Positions 42,606 through 51,380 of a DNA stretch of 64,000 nucleotides are shown here, piece by piece (positions within the stretch are counted from its first letter, which is position 1; every line of letters begins with the position of its first letter). The position numbers were made by a program, and so were the translations under genes. The DNA is from Acidimicrobiaceae bacterium (GTDB lineage: Bacteria; Actinomycetota; Acidimicrobiia; Acidimicrobiales; JAUTXP01), in NCBI GenBank assembly GCA_030837965.1, contig JAUTXP010000001.1:90901-154900 (forward strand), in the 5' to 3' direction. The notes beneath the pieces are model-generated. The model had not been told where the DNA came from. It ran no database searches and was given only the letters and a program-made list of their open reading frames with translations.

Positions 42606-42968
42606 TCAGGCCGCGGGCTCCTGCAGGCAGTCTTCCACCGCCGCCTGCACGCTGGGGTGGATGGGGAACACCTTGTCCAAGCCAGTGATCTCGAACGTCC
42701 TGCGCAGCACGCCTTGGGACTCGTCCATCACCAGGCACAGGCTCTTGTCCGAAGGGCGCAGTCGTTTGCGCACCGCCACCAAGGTGCCGAGGCCCACCGA
42801 CTCGATGAAGGTGACGCCGCGAAGGTCGACCACGACACGGTCGATCCCGTCCGCGACCAACTGGATCAGCCGCTCCTTGAGGGCCGGGCTGGTGTGGGCG
42901 TCCAATTCGCCGCGCACCTCGACCACGGCGTGGTTCCCCGACGCGATTGCGTCGATTTCGAGCGTCAC
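42606..42968 (-). CDS. STAS-domain anti-sigma-factor antagonist lacking the usual phosphoacceptor
   Basis: 120-aa STAS protein: VVEVRGELDAHTSPALKERL at the start, VVVDLRGVTFIESVGLGTLV in the middle. In SpoIIAA-type antagonists the loop is D-S-S-G-L-G, with the second Ser phosphorylated; here it is E56-S57-V58-G-L-G, so the acceptor position is Val. Either Ser57 is used or the protein escapes kinase control and stays active. It is convergent with the RsbW-like gene. Length is normal. Confidence 0.82.
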   Translation of the reverse strand: MTLEIDAIASGNHAVVEVRGELDAHTSPALKERLIQLVADGIDRVVVDLRGVTFIESVGLGTLVAVRKRLRPSDKSLCLVMDESQGVLRRTFEITGLDKVFPIHPSVQAAVEDCLQEPAA

Positions 42969-43077
42969 TGCGCCTTCTCACCTTCCCGACGGCGGCCGCC
43001 GCGCACCAGAAGCATGGTTTTCGCCACGCCTCTTCGCCAGTCCTTCTCCACACGCGGGGCGATAGCCTCGCCCGGCG

Positions 43078-44085
43078 ATGGCCCTGGCTGCACGACGTCG
43101 ACGACGCCGCAAGCCGTGGTGGCTCCTCTTCGCCGTGGTCCTCACCGCCGTGGTGCTGCTGGTGAATGCGGCCGTGTCGGCCCGTTCCAAAGCGCCTTCG
43201 AGACGGCTCGCCGAACTGGCCTACCTGGACGAGGTGCGCCCATTCGTGGAGCGCTCCACCGAGCAGGGGGCCGAGCTTCTCCAGGTCCGCACCAACGCCT
43301 CCAAACTGGGCCGGGCGGGCGTGAACCGCAGGCTCGACCGAGTCCATGGCGACGCGGCCTCGGTCCTTCGCGGTGTGCGCGCCACCGAACCGCCTGCCAC
43401 GCTCGGCACCCAGCACAGCCTGTTGGTGGCCGCCCTCGCCTTGCGGGCCCACGCCACCGCTTCCGTCCAAGGCGCGCTCGGACAGGCCCTGGGGACCGAG
43501 GCCCCCAACGAGGCCATCGCCACCCTGGCCGCGGCGGGCAGGGACATGGCCGCGGCCGACCGCGACTACGAGGTCTTCCTCGACGGGCTGCCCAAGGTGC
43601 AGGGCGTGCAGGCCGACGTGATGCCGCCGTCGCGATGGCTGCAAGACCCGCATACGTGGGACGACGCCCAGCTCACCGTGTTCGTGGCCTCGCTGCGGTC
43701 GAGCTCAACGCTGGCGGCCATCCACGACGTGGCCGTCGTCGTCGTGAACACGGACCCGGCCTCGGTGGCCGACGAGAACGGGGCGGCCGTGCTGCCGTTG
43801 ATGCGGACGCTGAAGCTTCAGATCGTGGTGGCCAACGCGGGCAACGAGACCGAGAAGCACGTCGCCGTGGTGGCGACCGTGACCCCGCCGCCGGGCGCAG
43901 GCGATCCTGATACGGCCCGCGACTTCGTCGACCTGGCGCCGGGGCAGTCGCTGGCCATGACCTTGGGCGGCCTGCGCATGAGCGGCGGTGGCATGTCGAC
44001 GCTGTCTGTCGTGATCGGCCCCGTGGATGGCGAGACGGCCACGGCCGACAACACCAAGACCCTCTCGTTCACCGTCCGGGGCTAG
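43078..44085 (+). CDS. Hypothetical membrane-anchored extracytoplasmic protein
   Basis: 335-aa protein. A very basic start (ARRRRRRKPWW) and one membrane helix (about 14-32, LLFAVVLTAVVLLVNAAV) indicate an N-in/C-out anchor. Residues 45-170 are helical and Ala/Arg/Glu-rich, with probable coiled coil. Residues about 235-335 form a beta-sandwich-like region (KLQIVVANAGNETEKHVAVVATV, STLSVVIGPVDGE) similar to CARDB/Ig folds. No catalytic motif is visible. It is convergent with larC. Family unknown. Confidence 0.6.
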   Translation: MALAARRRRRRKPWWLLFAVVLTAVVLLVNAAVSARSKAPSRRLAELAYLDEVRPFVERSTEQGAELLQVRTNASKLGRAGVNRRLDRVHGDAASVLRGVRATEPPATLGTQHSLLVAALALRAHATASVQGALGQALGTEAPNEAIATLAAAGRDMAAADRDYEVFLDGLPKVQGVQADVMPPSRWLQDPHTWDDAQLTVFVASLRSSSTLAAIHDVAVVVVNTDPASVADENGAAVLPLMRTLKLQIVVANAGNETEKHVAVVATVTPPPGAGDPDTARDFVDLAPGQSLAMTLGGLRMSGGGMSTLSVVIGPVDGETATADNTKTLSFTVRG

Positions 44086-44118
44086 CCCGGCGCCAGCCCC
44101 GGGGCCGGTCGACGATCC

Positions 44119-45366
44119 TCAACTGGCGTCGTCGGGGCGGTCGGGCTCGAGGGCGTCGATCCCGGTCAAGCCTCGTCTGCGGAACGCCTCCTCGGCCCGG
44201 AAGATCACCTCGCGCACGGGCAGGCCCGTCCGTCGGGCCACCCTCGCCGCGTCCTCGTGCTCGGCCTTGACCCGGCCGGGGCTGACCTTCACCCGCACGG
44301 GCAGGCCGTGGACCTCGACTTCGTCCATGTGCCGCTCGGCGGGCCAGCGCTGCAGGGTCGAGCCCCGCACGCCCAACGACCCGGTCTCGGCCGTCAGCAC
44401 GCGCGACACCTGTTCGGCCAACGCCGGGTCGGCCAGGGCGCTGACCGTGTGGGCAGGCCTGCCCTTCTTCATCAGGATGGGGGTCACCCACGCGTCGTGG
44501 GCGCCCGCGTCGAGCAAGGCGCTGATGGCGGAGGCGATGACCTCCCCGGTGGCGTCGTCGACGTTGACCTCCAACAACACGACCGGCTGGCCCGACTTGG
44601 CCTGCTCCACCACCTCTATCCCCAACACGACCTGCGTCACGTTCGGCAGGTCCTCCAGCTCGCGGCTGCCCGCGCCGAAGCCGGTGGCCTGCACGACCAT
44701 GGCCGGCAACGGGCCGTACCCGGACGCGTTGGCGGCGAGCAAGGCGGCGCCGGTCGGCGTAGTGAGCTCCACGCTCATCTCCCGCCCATAGGTGGGCGCG
44801 CCCCGCAACAGCTCGACCACGGCCGGAGCCGGGTTGGGCAGGATGCCGTGCGCGGCCCGGACCATGCCCGTGCCGGTGGCCACCGCGCTGGCGCAGACCC
44901 GGTCCACGCCCAGCACCTCCAAGGCTGCGCAGGTGCCGACGATGTCGACGATGGCGTCGATGGCCCCCACCTCGTGGAAGTGGACGGTCGACGGATGCCG
45001 CCGGTGCAGCCTGCCCTCGACCTCGGCCAGCGCGGAGAAGGTGGCCAGGGCGCGGTCGCGGGCTCGGTCGGGCAGGCGGGCCTCCTCGATGAGTCCGACG
45101 ATGTGAGCATGGGTGCGCACGACTGGCGTCTCCTGGGCCCGCACCTGCACGCGCGTCGCCGCGATGCCGCCGCGCTGGACGGGCCGGGTGTCGACGGACC
45201 AGCCGCCGACTGGGATTCGCGACACCATGGCCATGACCTCGTCCAAGTCCGCGCCCGCGTCGATCAACGAGGCCAACGCCATGTCGCCCGCGATGCCGGC
45301 GAAGCAGTGGAACCAGGCCGTGGTCTGGCCCGTCGGTGCCGTTGAGGTGGTGAGGGGCGCGGTCAC
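44119..45366 (-). CDS. larC: Nickel-pincer cofactor biosynthesis protein LarC
   Basis: 415-aa CTP-dependent nickel insertase that completes the nickel-pincer nucleotide used by lactate racemase and related enzymes. Seen motifs are HCFAGIAGDMALASLIDAG at the start, HFHEVGAIDAIVDIVG, ELTTPTGAALLAA, VLLEVNVDDATGE and ILMKKGRPAHTVSAL. In some Firmicutes larC is made through a frameshift; here it is one continuous frame. GTG 45366 overlaps the larB stop (GTGA), so the two are coupled. LarE and a pincer-dependent enzyme are not in the window. Confidence 0.92.
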   Translation of the reverse strand: MTAPLTTSTAPTGQTTAWFHCFAGIAGDMALASLIDAGADLDEVMAMVSRIPVGGWSVDTRPVQRGGIAATRVQVRAQETPVVRTHAHIVGLIEEARLPDRARDRALATFSALAEVEGRLHRRHPSTVHFHEVGAIDAIVDIVGTCAALEVLGVDRVCASAVATGTGMVRAAHGILPNPAPAVVELLRGAPTYGREMSVELTTPTGAALLAANASGYGPLPAMVVQATGFGAGSRELEDLPNVTQVVLGIEVVEQAKSGQPVVLLEVNVDDATGEVIASAISALLDAGAHDAWVTPILMKKGRPAHTVSALADPALAEQVSRVLTAETGSLGVRGSTLQRWPAERHMDEVEVHGLPVRVKVSPGRVKAEHEDAARVARRTGLPVREVIFRAEEAFRRRGLTGIDALEPDRPDDAS

Positions 45367-46103
45367 GGCAGCAGCCTGGCCACGGCGCAGGCGGCGCCGA
45401 AGCCGTTGTCGATCCCGACCACGGTGATGCCCGCAGCGCACGACGCCAGCATCCCCAACAGCGCGGTCACGCCCTCGAAGGCGGCGCCATAACCCACGCT
45501 GGTGGGCACGGCCACAACCGGCGCGGCAGTGATCCCGCCGACGAAGCTGGGCAGCGCTCCCTCCATGCCCGCCACCACGACGACGGCGTCGGCCTCGGCC
45601 ACCTCGTCCACCGTCCCGAGCAGCCGGTGAATGCCGGCCACGCCGCAGTCGGGAACGAGGGTGGGTCGAAAGCCGTACGCGGTGAGGGTGGTGACGCATT
45701 CGTTGGCCACGGGCAGATCGGCCGTGCCCGCGGTGATGACGAGGATGCGGGCCGTCTTCGTCTGCTCCGCGGGTCGCCACACCAACACGTTTTGGTGGCG
45801 AACGCCACCCGGGTTGCGAGTGACGGCGGCTTCGGCCTGCTCGTCGGCGACACGCGTCAAAAGGACGGGCCCGCCTCCGGGTTCGGCCAACAGCTCGGCC
45901 ACGATCTCGGCGCACTGCTCCGGCGTCTTGCCCGGCGCGTACACCGCCTCGGGCAGTCGTTGGCGCAGAGCGCGGTGGTGGTCGACCCGGGCGAAGCCGA
46001 GGTCGGCGAACGGCAGCCTGCGCAGTCGGCGCACGGCCTCGTCGGCACTGACCGCGCCTGAGCGCACGTCGTCAAGGAGTATTCGCACGGTTGCTTCGTC
46101 CAT
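45363..46103 (-). CDS. larB: Pyridinium-3,5-biscarboxylate mononucleotide synthase LarB
   Basis: 246-aa enzyme that carboxylates and hydrolyses nicotinate adenine dinucleotide in the first step of nickel-pincer cofactor synthesis. The C-terminal half is PurE-like: VITAGTADLPVANECVTTL, VVVVAGMEGALPSFVGGI and VPTSVGYGAAFEGVTALLGM, followed by VVGIDNGFGAA. The N-terminal helical part includes LGFARVDHHRALRQ. It is divergent from pheA by 23 nt and overlaps larC. Confidence 0.92.
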   Translation of the reverse strand: MDEATVRILLDDVRSGAVSADEAVRRLRRLPFADLGFARVDHHRALRQRLPEAVYAPGKTPEQCAEIVAELLAEPGGGPVLLTRVADEQAEAAVTRNPGGVRHQNVLVWRPAEQTKTARILVITAGTADLPVANECVTTLTAYGFRPTLVPDCGVAGIHRLLGTVDEVAEADAVVVVAGMEGALPSFVGGITAAPVVAVPTSVGYGAAFEGVTALLGMLASCAAGITVVGIDNGFGAACAVARLLP

Positions 46104-46126
46104 GTCCTCACTATCCTGCCCGGGTC

Positions 46127-47056
46127 ATGGCCCGAGTCGCCTTTCTCGGCCCCCCGGGGACGTTCACCGAGGAGGCGCTGCTCACCCAGCCCGACTTGGC
46201 CGCGGCCGACCTCGTGGCCATGCGGACGATGCCCGAGGTGCTCGACGCCACCGAGCGGCGTGAGGTCGAGTTCGGTTTCGTCGCCCTGGAGAACTCGATC
46301 GACGGGACCGTGAACGAGTCGCTCGACGGGCTCATCTTCGAAAACGACCTGCTGATCCAGCGAGAGGTCGTGATCGCGGTTCGGCTCAACCTGTTGGTCC
46401 CGCCGGGCACCCCGCTGGCCGACGTGAAGCGGGTCGTTTCCTTCCCCAAGGCCATCGCCCAGTGCCGTGGTTTTCTGGCCCGTGAGCTGCCGCAGGTGGA
46501 GGAGGTGGCGGCCACGTCCACGGCCGAGGCCGTGCGCATCGTGGGCGAGGACCGGCCCGCGGGCACGGCCGCGGTGGGCACTGCGTTGGCCGCGACCTTA
46601 TACGGCTTGGACGTCGCGGTGGCCGACATCGAGGACCATCCCGACAACGCGACCCGCTTCGTGTTGGTCACCGGGCCAGGGCCGATCCCGCCCGCCACCG
46701 GCCACGACAAGACGAGCATCGTGTGCTTCCAGCACGCCGACCGGCCGGGCAGCCTGCACGCCATCCTGGGCCAGTTCTCGGCCCGCAACATCAACCTCAC
46801 CAAGTTGGAGTCGCGCCCGACCAAGCGGCGGCTGGGGCACTACTGCTTCATCATCGACTTGGAGGGCCACATCGAGGACGAGGTGGTGGCCGACTGCCTG
46901 CGTGACCTGCACGCGCAACTGGCCGACGTGAAGTTCCTGGGGTCGTATCCGGCCGCAGGCGAGCACGGCCCGGCCCGGCGTCGTGATGCGGAGGCGGCGT
47001 GGGAGGCGGCCGACGAATGGGTGGCCGGGCTGCGGTCGAGGATCGCCGGGTCCTGA
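46127..47056 (+). CDS. pheA: Prephenate dehydratase
   Basis: 309-aa enzyme converting prephenate to phenylpyruvate in phenylalanine synthesis. Dehydratase domain: AFLGPPGTFTEEAL at the start, FVALENSIDGTVNESLD, SFPKAIAQCRGFL and DHPDNATRFVLV (family T-R-F motif). A regulatory ACT domain (about 205-280) contains HADRPGSLHAILGQFSARNINLTKLESRPTKR split over GS-LH and ESRPT motifs, so Phe feedback control is expected. ATG 46127 is the start. tRNA-Ser follows. Confidence 0.95.
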   Translation: MARVAFLGPPGTFTEEALLTQPDLAAADLVAMRTMPEVLDATERREVEFGFVALENSIDGTVNESLDGLIFENDLLIQREVVIAVRLNLLVPPGTPLADVKRVVSFPKAIAQCRGFLARELPQVEEVAATSTAEAVRIVGEDRPAGTAAVGTALAATLYGLDVAVADIEDHPDNATRFVLVTGPGPIPPATGHDKTSIVCFQHADRPGSLHAILGQFSARNINLTKLESRPTKRRLGHYCFIIDLEGHIEDEVVADCLRDLHAQLADVKFLGSYPAAGEHGPARRRDAEAAWEAADEWVAGLRSRIAGS

Positions 47057-47079
47057 CCGCTACCCTCGACCGGGGTCTG

Positions 47080-47165
<86 letters not shown>

Positions 47166-47209
47166 GATGCTCCGCTTTCGAACCCGGAGCAGCGAAGGCA
47201 TGTGAGAGC

Positions 47210-47231
47210 GCCCCGGCCAGACGGCCGGGGC
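47210..47231 (+). terminator. Terminator after tRNA-Ser (TGA)
   Basis: GCCCCGGCC (47210-47218), loop AGAC, GGCCGGGGC (47223-47231): a perfect 9-bp GC stem followed by CTCTTCGTT. Confidence 0.75.
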
Positions 47232-47309
47232 CTCTTCGTTCGAAGGCCCAGGCACTTGTCGTCTCCCCGCTGTCGGTGGAAGCCTCCGAGGGAATCGCCT
47301 GGCCCCGAG

Positions 47310-47694
47310 CCGGTGCCCCGTGAGCCTTCATCAGAAAGGCGAACGGCTCGTTGTACTCCCAGCCGACCACACCGTCCTCAGTGACCAGCACCCGATTGAA
47401 CAGGGCTTGATTCATCAGCCGCCGCCCGTGCGCATCGGAGTCCAGATAGGCCCGGTGGCAGTTCTCAGCCTCCTGGGCTGCCAGGTCAGCGGTGAGGCGC
47501 ACCCGTTCCAGGGAGGCACTGGCGGCTTCCAGCCGTCCCTTGACGGCCACCAGCTCGTCGCTGATGCGCTGCTGCTCGGACTTGAGCAGGTCGAGCGGCA
47601 CCGCCCCGGCGTAGTGGGCGTGGCCCCGAACCTGGCTGCGACCCTCGGCATGCTCCAGGCCTGCGGCTTTCAGTCCGCCGAGGTGGTCTGGCAC
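47310..47694 (-). pseudogene. C-terminal remnant of a large serine recombinase
   Basis: The minus-strand frame here encodes AGAVPLDLLKSEQQRISDEL, followed by a coiled-coil (VKGRLEAASASLERV) and an end RAYLDSDAHGRRLMNQALFN then VGWEYNEPFAFLMKAHG. This matches the C-terminal coiled-coil part of phage-type large serine recombinases. The catalytic and zinc domains are missing, and the frame runs on through the tRNA-Ser region without meaning. So it is a truncated integrase left next to a tRNA gene. Boundaries are approximate. Confidence 0.6.
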
Positions 47695-47829
47695 CGGCCG
47701 CTACCGCTCCGGGCTGCCAAGTGGGCGGCGCATCTGGTTCGCCGCCCCCAGCAGCGCAGCTCACTCAGGCGGGCGGTGACGACAGACCGAGCGGTCTTCC
47801 ATGGGCAGCGCTCACCCGGTTCTGCCGGT

Positions 47830-48066
47830 TCAGGTACCTAGGCCGTTCAGCAGCTCACCCGCCTCCACGCCCAACGCCTCAGCAAGCTTCACGATGTTGC
47901 GCAAGGTGACGTTGCGCTTGCCCCGCTCTACCTGGCCCACGTACGTCCAGTGCAGCCCACACCGCTCAGCCAGCTCTTCCAGCGTCCAGCCAAGCTCATG
48001 ACGGACAGCTCGAACTCGCTGCCCGAATACCACGACGGGATCGACCGGAGCTGACGACCGGGGCAC
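47830..48066 (-). CDS. XRE-family helix-turn-helix regulator
   Basis: 78-aa DNA-binding protein. The Cro/C1-type helix-turn-helix covers residues 13-70: FGQRVRAVRHELGWTLEELA, then CGLHWTYVGQVERGKRNVTL and KLAEALGVEAGELL. GTG 48066 gives a typical short XRE regulator. It lies in the integrated segment behind tRNA-Ser, 135 nt from the recombinase remnant, and reads in the same direction as that remnant. A phage- or element-type repressor is likely. Confidence 0.8.
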   Translation of the reverse strand: MPRSSAPVDPVVVFGQRVRAVRHELGWTLEELAERCGLHWTYVGQVERGKRNVTLRNIVKLAEALGVEAGELLNGLGT

Positions 48067-48494
48067 AGCCGGTAGCCGAGCCCGACAGAGACTATGAGGC
48101 CAGAGACTATGTATCCTACTCCCCGGTTGGCCTCACTCGGCTGTCAGTGACTCTCCGCTCGGCGGGCCGGGTGAGGCCAATCGGTGAACCTCGCAATTCT
48201 CCTGAATCGGCCGCTTGTGTGCTGATCGTCTACCCCCATTTGGGGGGTCTTCTGCCACTGTGATTGACAAGCATCAGCAGGATTCTTAGTCTCTGCCTTA
48301 GCTCACCCGCCGTGAGTGTCTGGGTAGTTGGGGGCTGGGAAATCTGCTGGATGCGCAATCCGAGTACTCGGAGGCATGACCTCGTGCTCGGAGAATGCGG
48401 TCGCCTCATCCCTAGATGAATTCATCGCATTTCTTTACGCCGATTCAACGACAGGAGTCTCGGGCTCGCCTCGACTCCGAGAAAGGTTCGACCG
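48067..48494. other. Intergenic region, 428 nt, with a promoter
   Basis: Non-coding gap between the XRE regulator and the trypsin-ricin gene. It is clearly less GC-rich than its surroundings and contains TGGGGGGT and the promoter noted at 48264. No tRNA, riboswitch or clear repeat was seen. Confidence 0.5.
48264..48292 (+). promoter_or_regulatory. Sigma-70-type promoter upstream of the trypsin-ricin gene
   Basis: TTGACA (48264-48269) and TAGTCT (48287-48292) with 17-nt spacing. The start of transcription would be near 48299, giving a leader of about 195 nt before TTG 48495. Confidence 0.5.
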
Positions 48495-50453
48495 TTGCCG
48501 CTGTCTACGCATCCCAGAAAGACCGCCGTTCTGCTGCTCGCCGCTCTCAGTGCGGTACCGGCCGTCTTGGCCGCACCCGCCATCTCTCCGGCGTCGGCCA
48601 CATCGGATTCGTCAGCCGTTCCGGCCAATCGGCCGGATATCGGGGTTGATCGAGTGCCGACGAGGACGGCCGAACAAGTCAAGGCACAGGCCATCAAGTT
48701 CCGCCAGGACTTCGGCCTCCCCTATGACGACACCGCCTTGGCGGTCGCTGCGGCCTCGCCCGATCCGATGGCGCTGCAACGCTACGGCGTAGCACTGACG
48801 CCTGCTGAGTACGCCGAACAGAGCGCCCGTGATGCACGAGCCGATGCCGCTGGCCCGTTGGCGGCTGTGGTCGAGCAGCACGCCGACGAGCTGGCGGGTC
48901 TCTGGATTGACCAGCAGCAAGGCGGCATGTTCGTCGTTATGGCAACCCCCGCCACCAGCACCTTGACTCGGGCGGCAGTTGCAGCCGCTGTTCCGCAAGG
49001 GGGCACGCTGCGGTTTGAGCCAGCGCAGCTTTCGACGGCGGCATTGCGGCAGGCGGCGCAGATGATCACTGATGCCCAAATCGACTCCACCGCCCCGGAG
49101 GGGGCACGTTCCGGTAATCCGGTAGTCGCTCTCAAGAGCCGGGGTTTCACCCTTGTTCTCTCTGGCGTTGATGAGAAGGCCAACCGGATCAAGGTCGGGT
49201 TTGAGAGTCTTCCCGACAACCGCCGGGACAAATTGGCTGAGGCCTGGGACGGTGCCGTGCAGAACGGCTCGTTGCCGCCCCGGTCGTTGGTCGAGTTCGC
49301 CGCCGCCCCGCTGCGGCCCGTCGATTCCCGCTATGACAGCCCCGGCACGATGAAGGGCGGGCTGGAACTGTTTGGTCTGCGGCCGGGCAGCACCACGACG
49401 GGAAGCCTGTGCACCAGCAACCTGGCAGCCACCGGGGGCCTCCAGATGACGGCCAGCCATTGCTACGCCCCCAACACCATGGTCCAGCACGCTGGCATGG
49501 ATATCGGCCGGGTGGTGTACGACGGGCACTTCAACAACTCGGCCGCCGACGTTGCGGGCATCCAGCTCAACGCCGGGGGCTTGATCAGCCCGGACATGTT
49601 CGCCGCCTTCGGCTGCAACGGCGGCCCCGACACCTGCCAGCAGATCGACACGGCGGGGTCAGTCCGAAATCCCATCTTGCAGAACGATCGGGTCTGCGGT
49701 GGGGGCCGGACGACCTACTGGGTCGTTTGCGGCAATGTAACCATTACGAGTGCGACGTGGACGACGACCAACCTCAACGACTGGCGGGGCGGCGTCAGCT
49801 TCCAAGATCAGGCCGTTGCCAACATCGGCCTGGCAGGTGGGGACAGCGGCAGCGTCATCGGCAACGGCTCGGTCATCTTCGGCATCACTGGCGGTTCGGA
49901 CGGCGTGACCACTGTGTTCTCCAAGATGCACCGAGCCCTGTCGCAGATGGGTCGTGGCCTGATCACGACTCGGGGCTGGGGGCTGATCCAGTCGATCTAC
50001 TCCGGTAAGTGCGCCGACGTGGCCGGGAACAACTCGGCCAACGGCACGCAGATCTGGTCATGGCCGTGCAACGGCAACGTCGCCCAGCAGTGGAGCATCG
50101 TTCCGGTCGGCACGATGAACGGCGGCGGCATCCTCTGGTACGAGCTGCACCGGATGACGCCGTTCAGCAAGTGCATGGACCTCGACATCGCCCAGGGCGG
50201 GGCCAACTACGGGGCCAAGATTCAGGAGTGGGACTGCAACGGCGGGAGTAATCAGAAGTGGCGGTTCGTGCGCAACACCACCTCAACCAACCCCTCCGTC
50301 CGCAGGCAGTTCCAGATCATCTCCCAGCGCTCCAACAACTGCGTGGACTTGAAGATCAACACGCCGGGTGGTGGCTACGAGGACGGCGCACCCTTGCAGC
50401 AGTACATCTGTCTTGGCTGGGGTCAGACCAATCAGCTCTGGCAAGTCGCCTGA
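48495..50453 (+). CDS. Secreted trypsin-like protease with C-terminal ricin-B lectin domain
   Basis: 652-aa secreted protein. The signal peptide is residues 1-34 (MPLSTHPRKTAVLLLAALSA onward to ASA), followed by a propeptide-like region (about 55-280). The S1 protease domain shows His in MTASHCYA (about 322), Asp in SAADVAGIQL (about 351) and Ser in LAGGDSGSVIG (about 449). A linker leads to a ricin-type beta-trefoil (about 495-652) with repeated QxW signatures: VAQQWSIV, NQKWRFV and NQLWQVA. The lectin domain probably binds a polysaccharide. TTG 48495 follows GAAAGG by 9 nt. It is located inside the tRNA-Ser-flanked segment, suggesting horizontal origin. Confidence 0.85.
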   Translation: MPLSTHPRKTAVLLLAALSAVPAVLAAPAISPASATSDSSAVPANRPDIGVDRVPTRTAEQVKAQAIKFRQDFGLPYDDTALAVAAASPDPMALQRYGVALTPAEYAEQSARDARADAAGPLAAVVEQHADELAGLWIDQQQGGMFVVMATPATSTLTRAAVAAAVPQGGTLRFEPAQLSTAALRQAAQMITDAQIDSTAPEGARSGNPVVALKSRGFTLVLSGVDEKANRIKVGFESLPDNRRDKLAEAWDGAVQNGSLPPRSLVEFAAAPLRPVDSRYDSPGTMKGGLELFGLRPGSTTTGSLCTSNLAATGGLQMTASHCYAPNTMVQHAGMDIGRVVYDGHFNNSAADVAGIQLNAGGLISPDMFAAFGCNGGPDTCQQIDTAGSVRNPILQNDRVCGGGRTTYWVVCGNVTITSATWTTTNLNDWRGGVSFQDQAVANIGLAGGDSGSVIGNGSVIFGITGGSDGVTTVFSKMHRALSQMGRGLITTRGWGLIQSIYSGKCADVAGNNSANGTQIWSWPCNGNVAQQWSIVPVGTMNGGGILWYELHRMTPFSKCMDLDIAQGGANYGAKIQEWDCNGGSNQKWRFVRNTTSTNPSVRRQFQIISQRSNNCVDLKINTPGGGYEDGAPLQQYICLGWGQTNQLWQVA

Positions 50454-50490
50454 CGATGACGGTCGTAAAGTTGTGTCGGTGAGGGTTTTC

Positions 50491-50964
50491 GTGTTCTCGA
50501 TGCGCAGAGTGGTGGCGTTGTTGGTCGTCCTGCTCCTGGTCAGCCTGGCCGGGTGCAGCGACGATGACAGCAAGCCAGCCGCCAAGACTGGAAGTGCGGA
50601 GACTACGCCGGTCACGTACGAGCTGGCCCCGTTGTCTGTCGATCAGATGGACGCACTGACCCAGTTCGCCCGCAGCCAGATGGACAAGGGCCGTGTACCG
50701 GAAGACGTGGCCATGGTCGCTTCGCCGCAGCCGAGCGACCTGCCACCCGGCAAGGTCTTGGTGGCTGTGGAGTACGCCAACTGCGGCACCACCAAGCTCG
50801 GCTCGGCCAACCTCAAGGGCTCAGTCCTGAACGTACAAATTGAAGAGCCGCCAGGGGGGAACACTGGTTCGCCGTGCGCCGGAACTGTTGACACGACGGC
50901 GCTCAGGGTGTCCCTGCCTGAGAACGCCGCCGTCACATCGGTCACCTTGCAGCGCCAGCGTTAG
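50491..50964 (+). CDS. Putative lipoprotein
   Basis: 157-aa exported protein. Basic start, hydrophobic helix (MRRVVALLVVLLLVSLAGC) and the lipobox LAGC followed by SDDDSK show a signal-peptidase-II lipoprotein. The mature part has one Cys pair (YANCGTT and SPCAGTV) and beta-rich segments; no family is recognised. GTG 50491 has GAGGG at 50481-50485; GTG 50479 and ATG 50500 are alternatives. It lies 37 nt after the trypsin-ricin gene and reads in the same direction. Confidence 0.65.
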   Translation: MFSMRRVVALLVVLLLVSLAGCSDDDSKPAAKTGSAETTPVTYELAPLSVDQMDALTQFARSQMDKGRVPEDVAMVASPQPSDLPPGKVLVAVEYANCGTTKLGSANLKGSVLNVQIEEPPGGNTGSPCAGTVDTTALRVSLPENAAVTSVTLQRQR

Positions 50965-50985
50965 GAGTCCTTCGTTCGACCTACG

Positions 50986-51000
50986 ACGCCTTTAGGGCGT
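50986..51000 (+). terminator. Short hairpin after the lipoprotein gene
   Basis: ACGCC (50986-50990), loop TTTAG, GGCGT (50996-51000), followed by TT. The stem has only five pairs, so termination is uncertain. Confidence 0.35.
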
Positions 51001-51134
51001 TTGGCCGGGTTACTGGGCGGCTCCTTGTGTCGGGCTCCCGACTCGATCAGGCGACTGAACGTCAGGGGTGGGTTCGAAAGCAACTGCATCCATTCCGCTG
51101 GGCTGTTGTGGCCCGCGTACACTCGCGGCTCCGA

Positions 51135-51223
51135 GGAGAGGTGCGAGAGCGGCCGAATCGGACTCACTGCTAATGAGTTGACCTGGGAAACCGGGTCCGA
51201 GGGTTCAAATCCCTCCCTCTCCG
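51135..51223 (+). tRNA. tRNA-Ser (GCT)
   Basis: 89-nt type II tRNA. Acceptor GGAGAGG pairs with CCTCTCC, the anticodon loop is CTGCTAA (anticodon GCT) and the T-loop is TTCAAAT. Discriminator G; CCA not encoded. Confidence 0.96.
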
Positions 51224-51380
51224 CTCGCATTCATGGGGGCCGCCGTGGGGCGGCTCCCGGCGCGTGCGGGCCCATGTGCGTGTGCGTTTGCGTGGCGCTT
51301 CGCGTGCGCGTTTGCGGCGCCGTCGGCGCACTCGCCCGGCATGTCTCGGCCCTCAAGGTTTGGAGCCCAACGGCCGAAGG

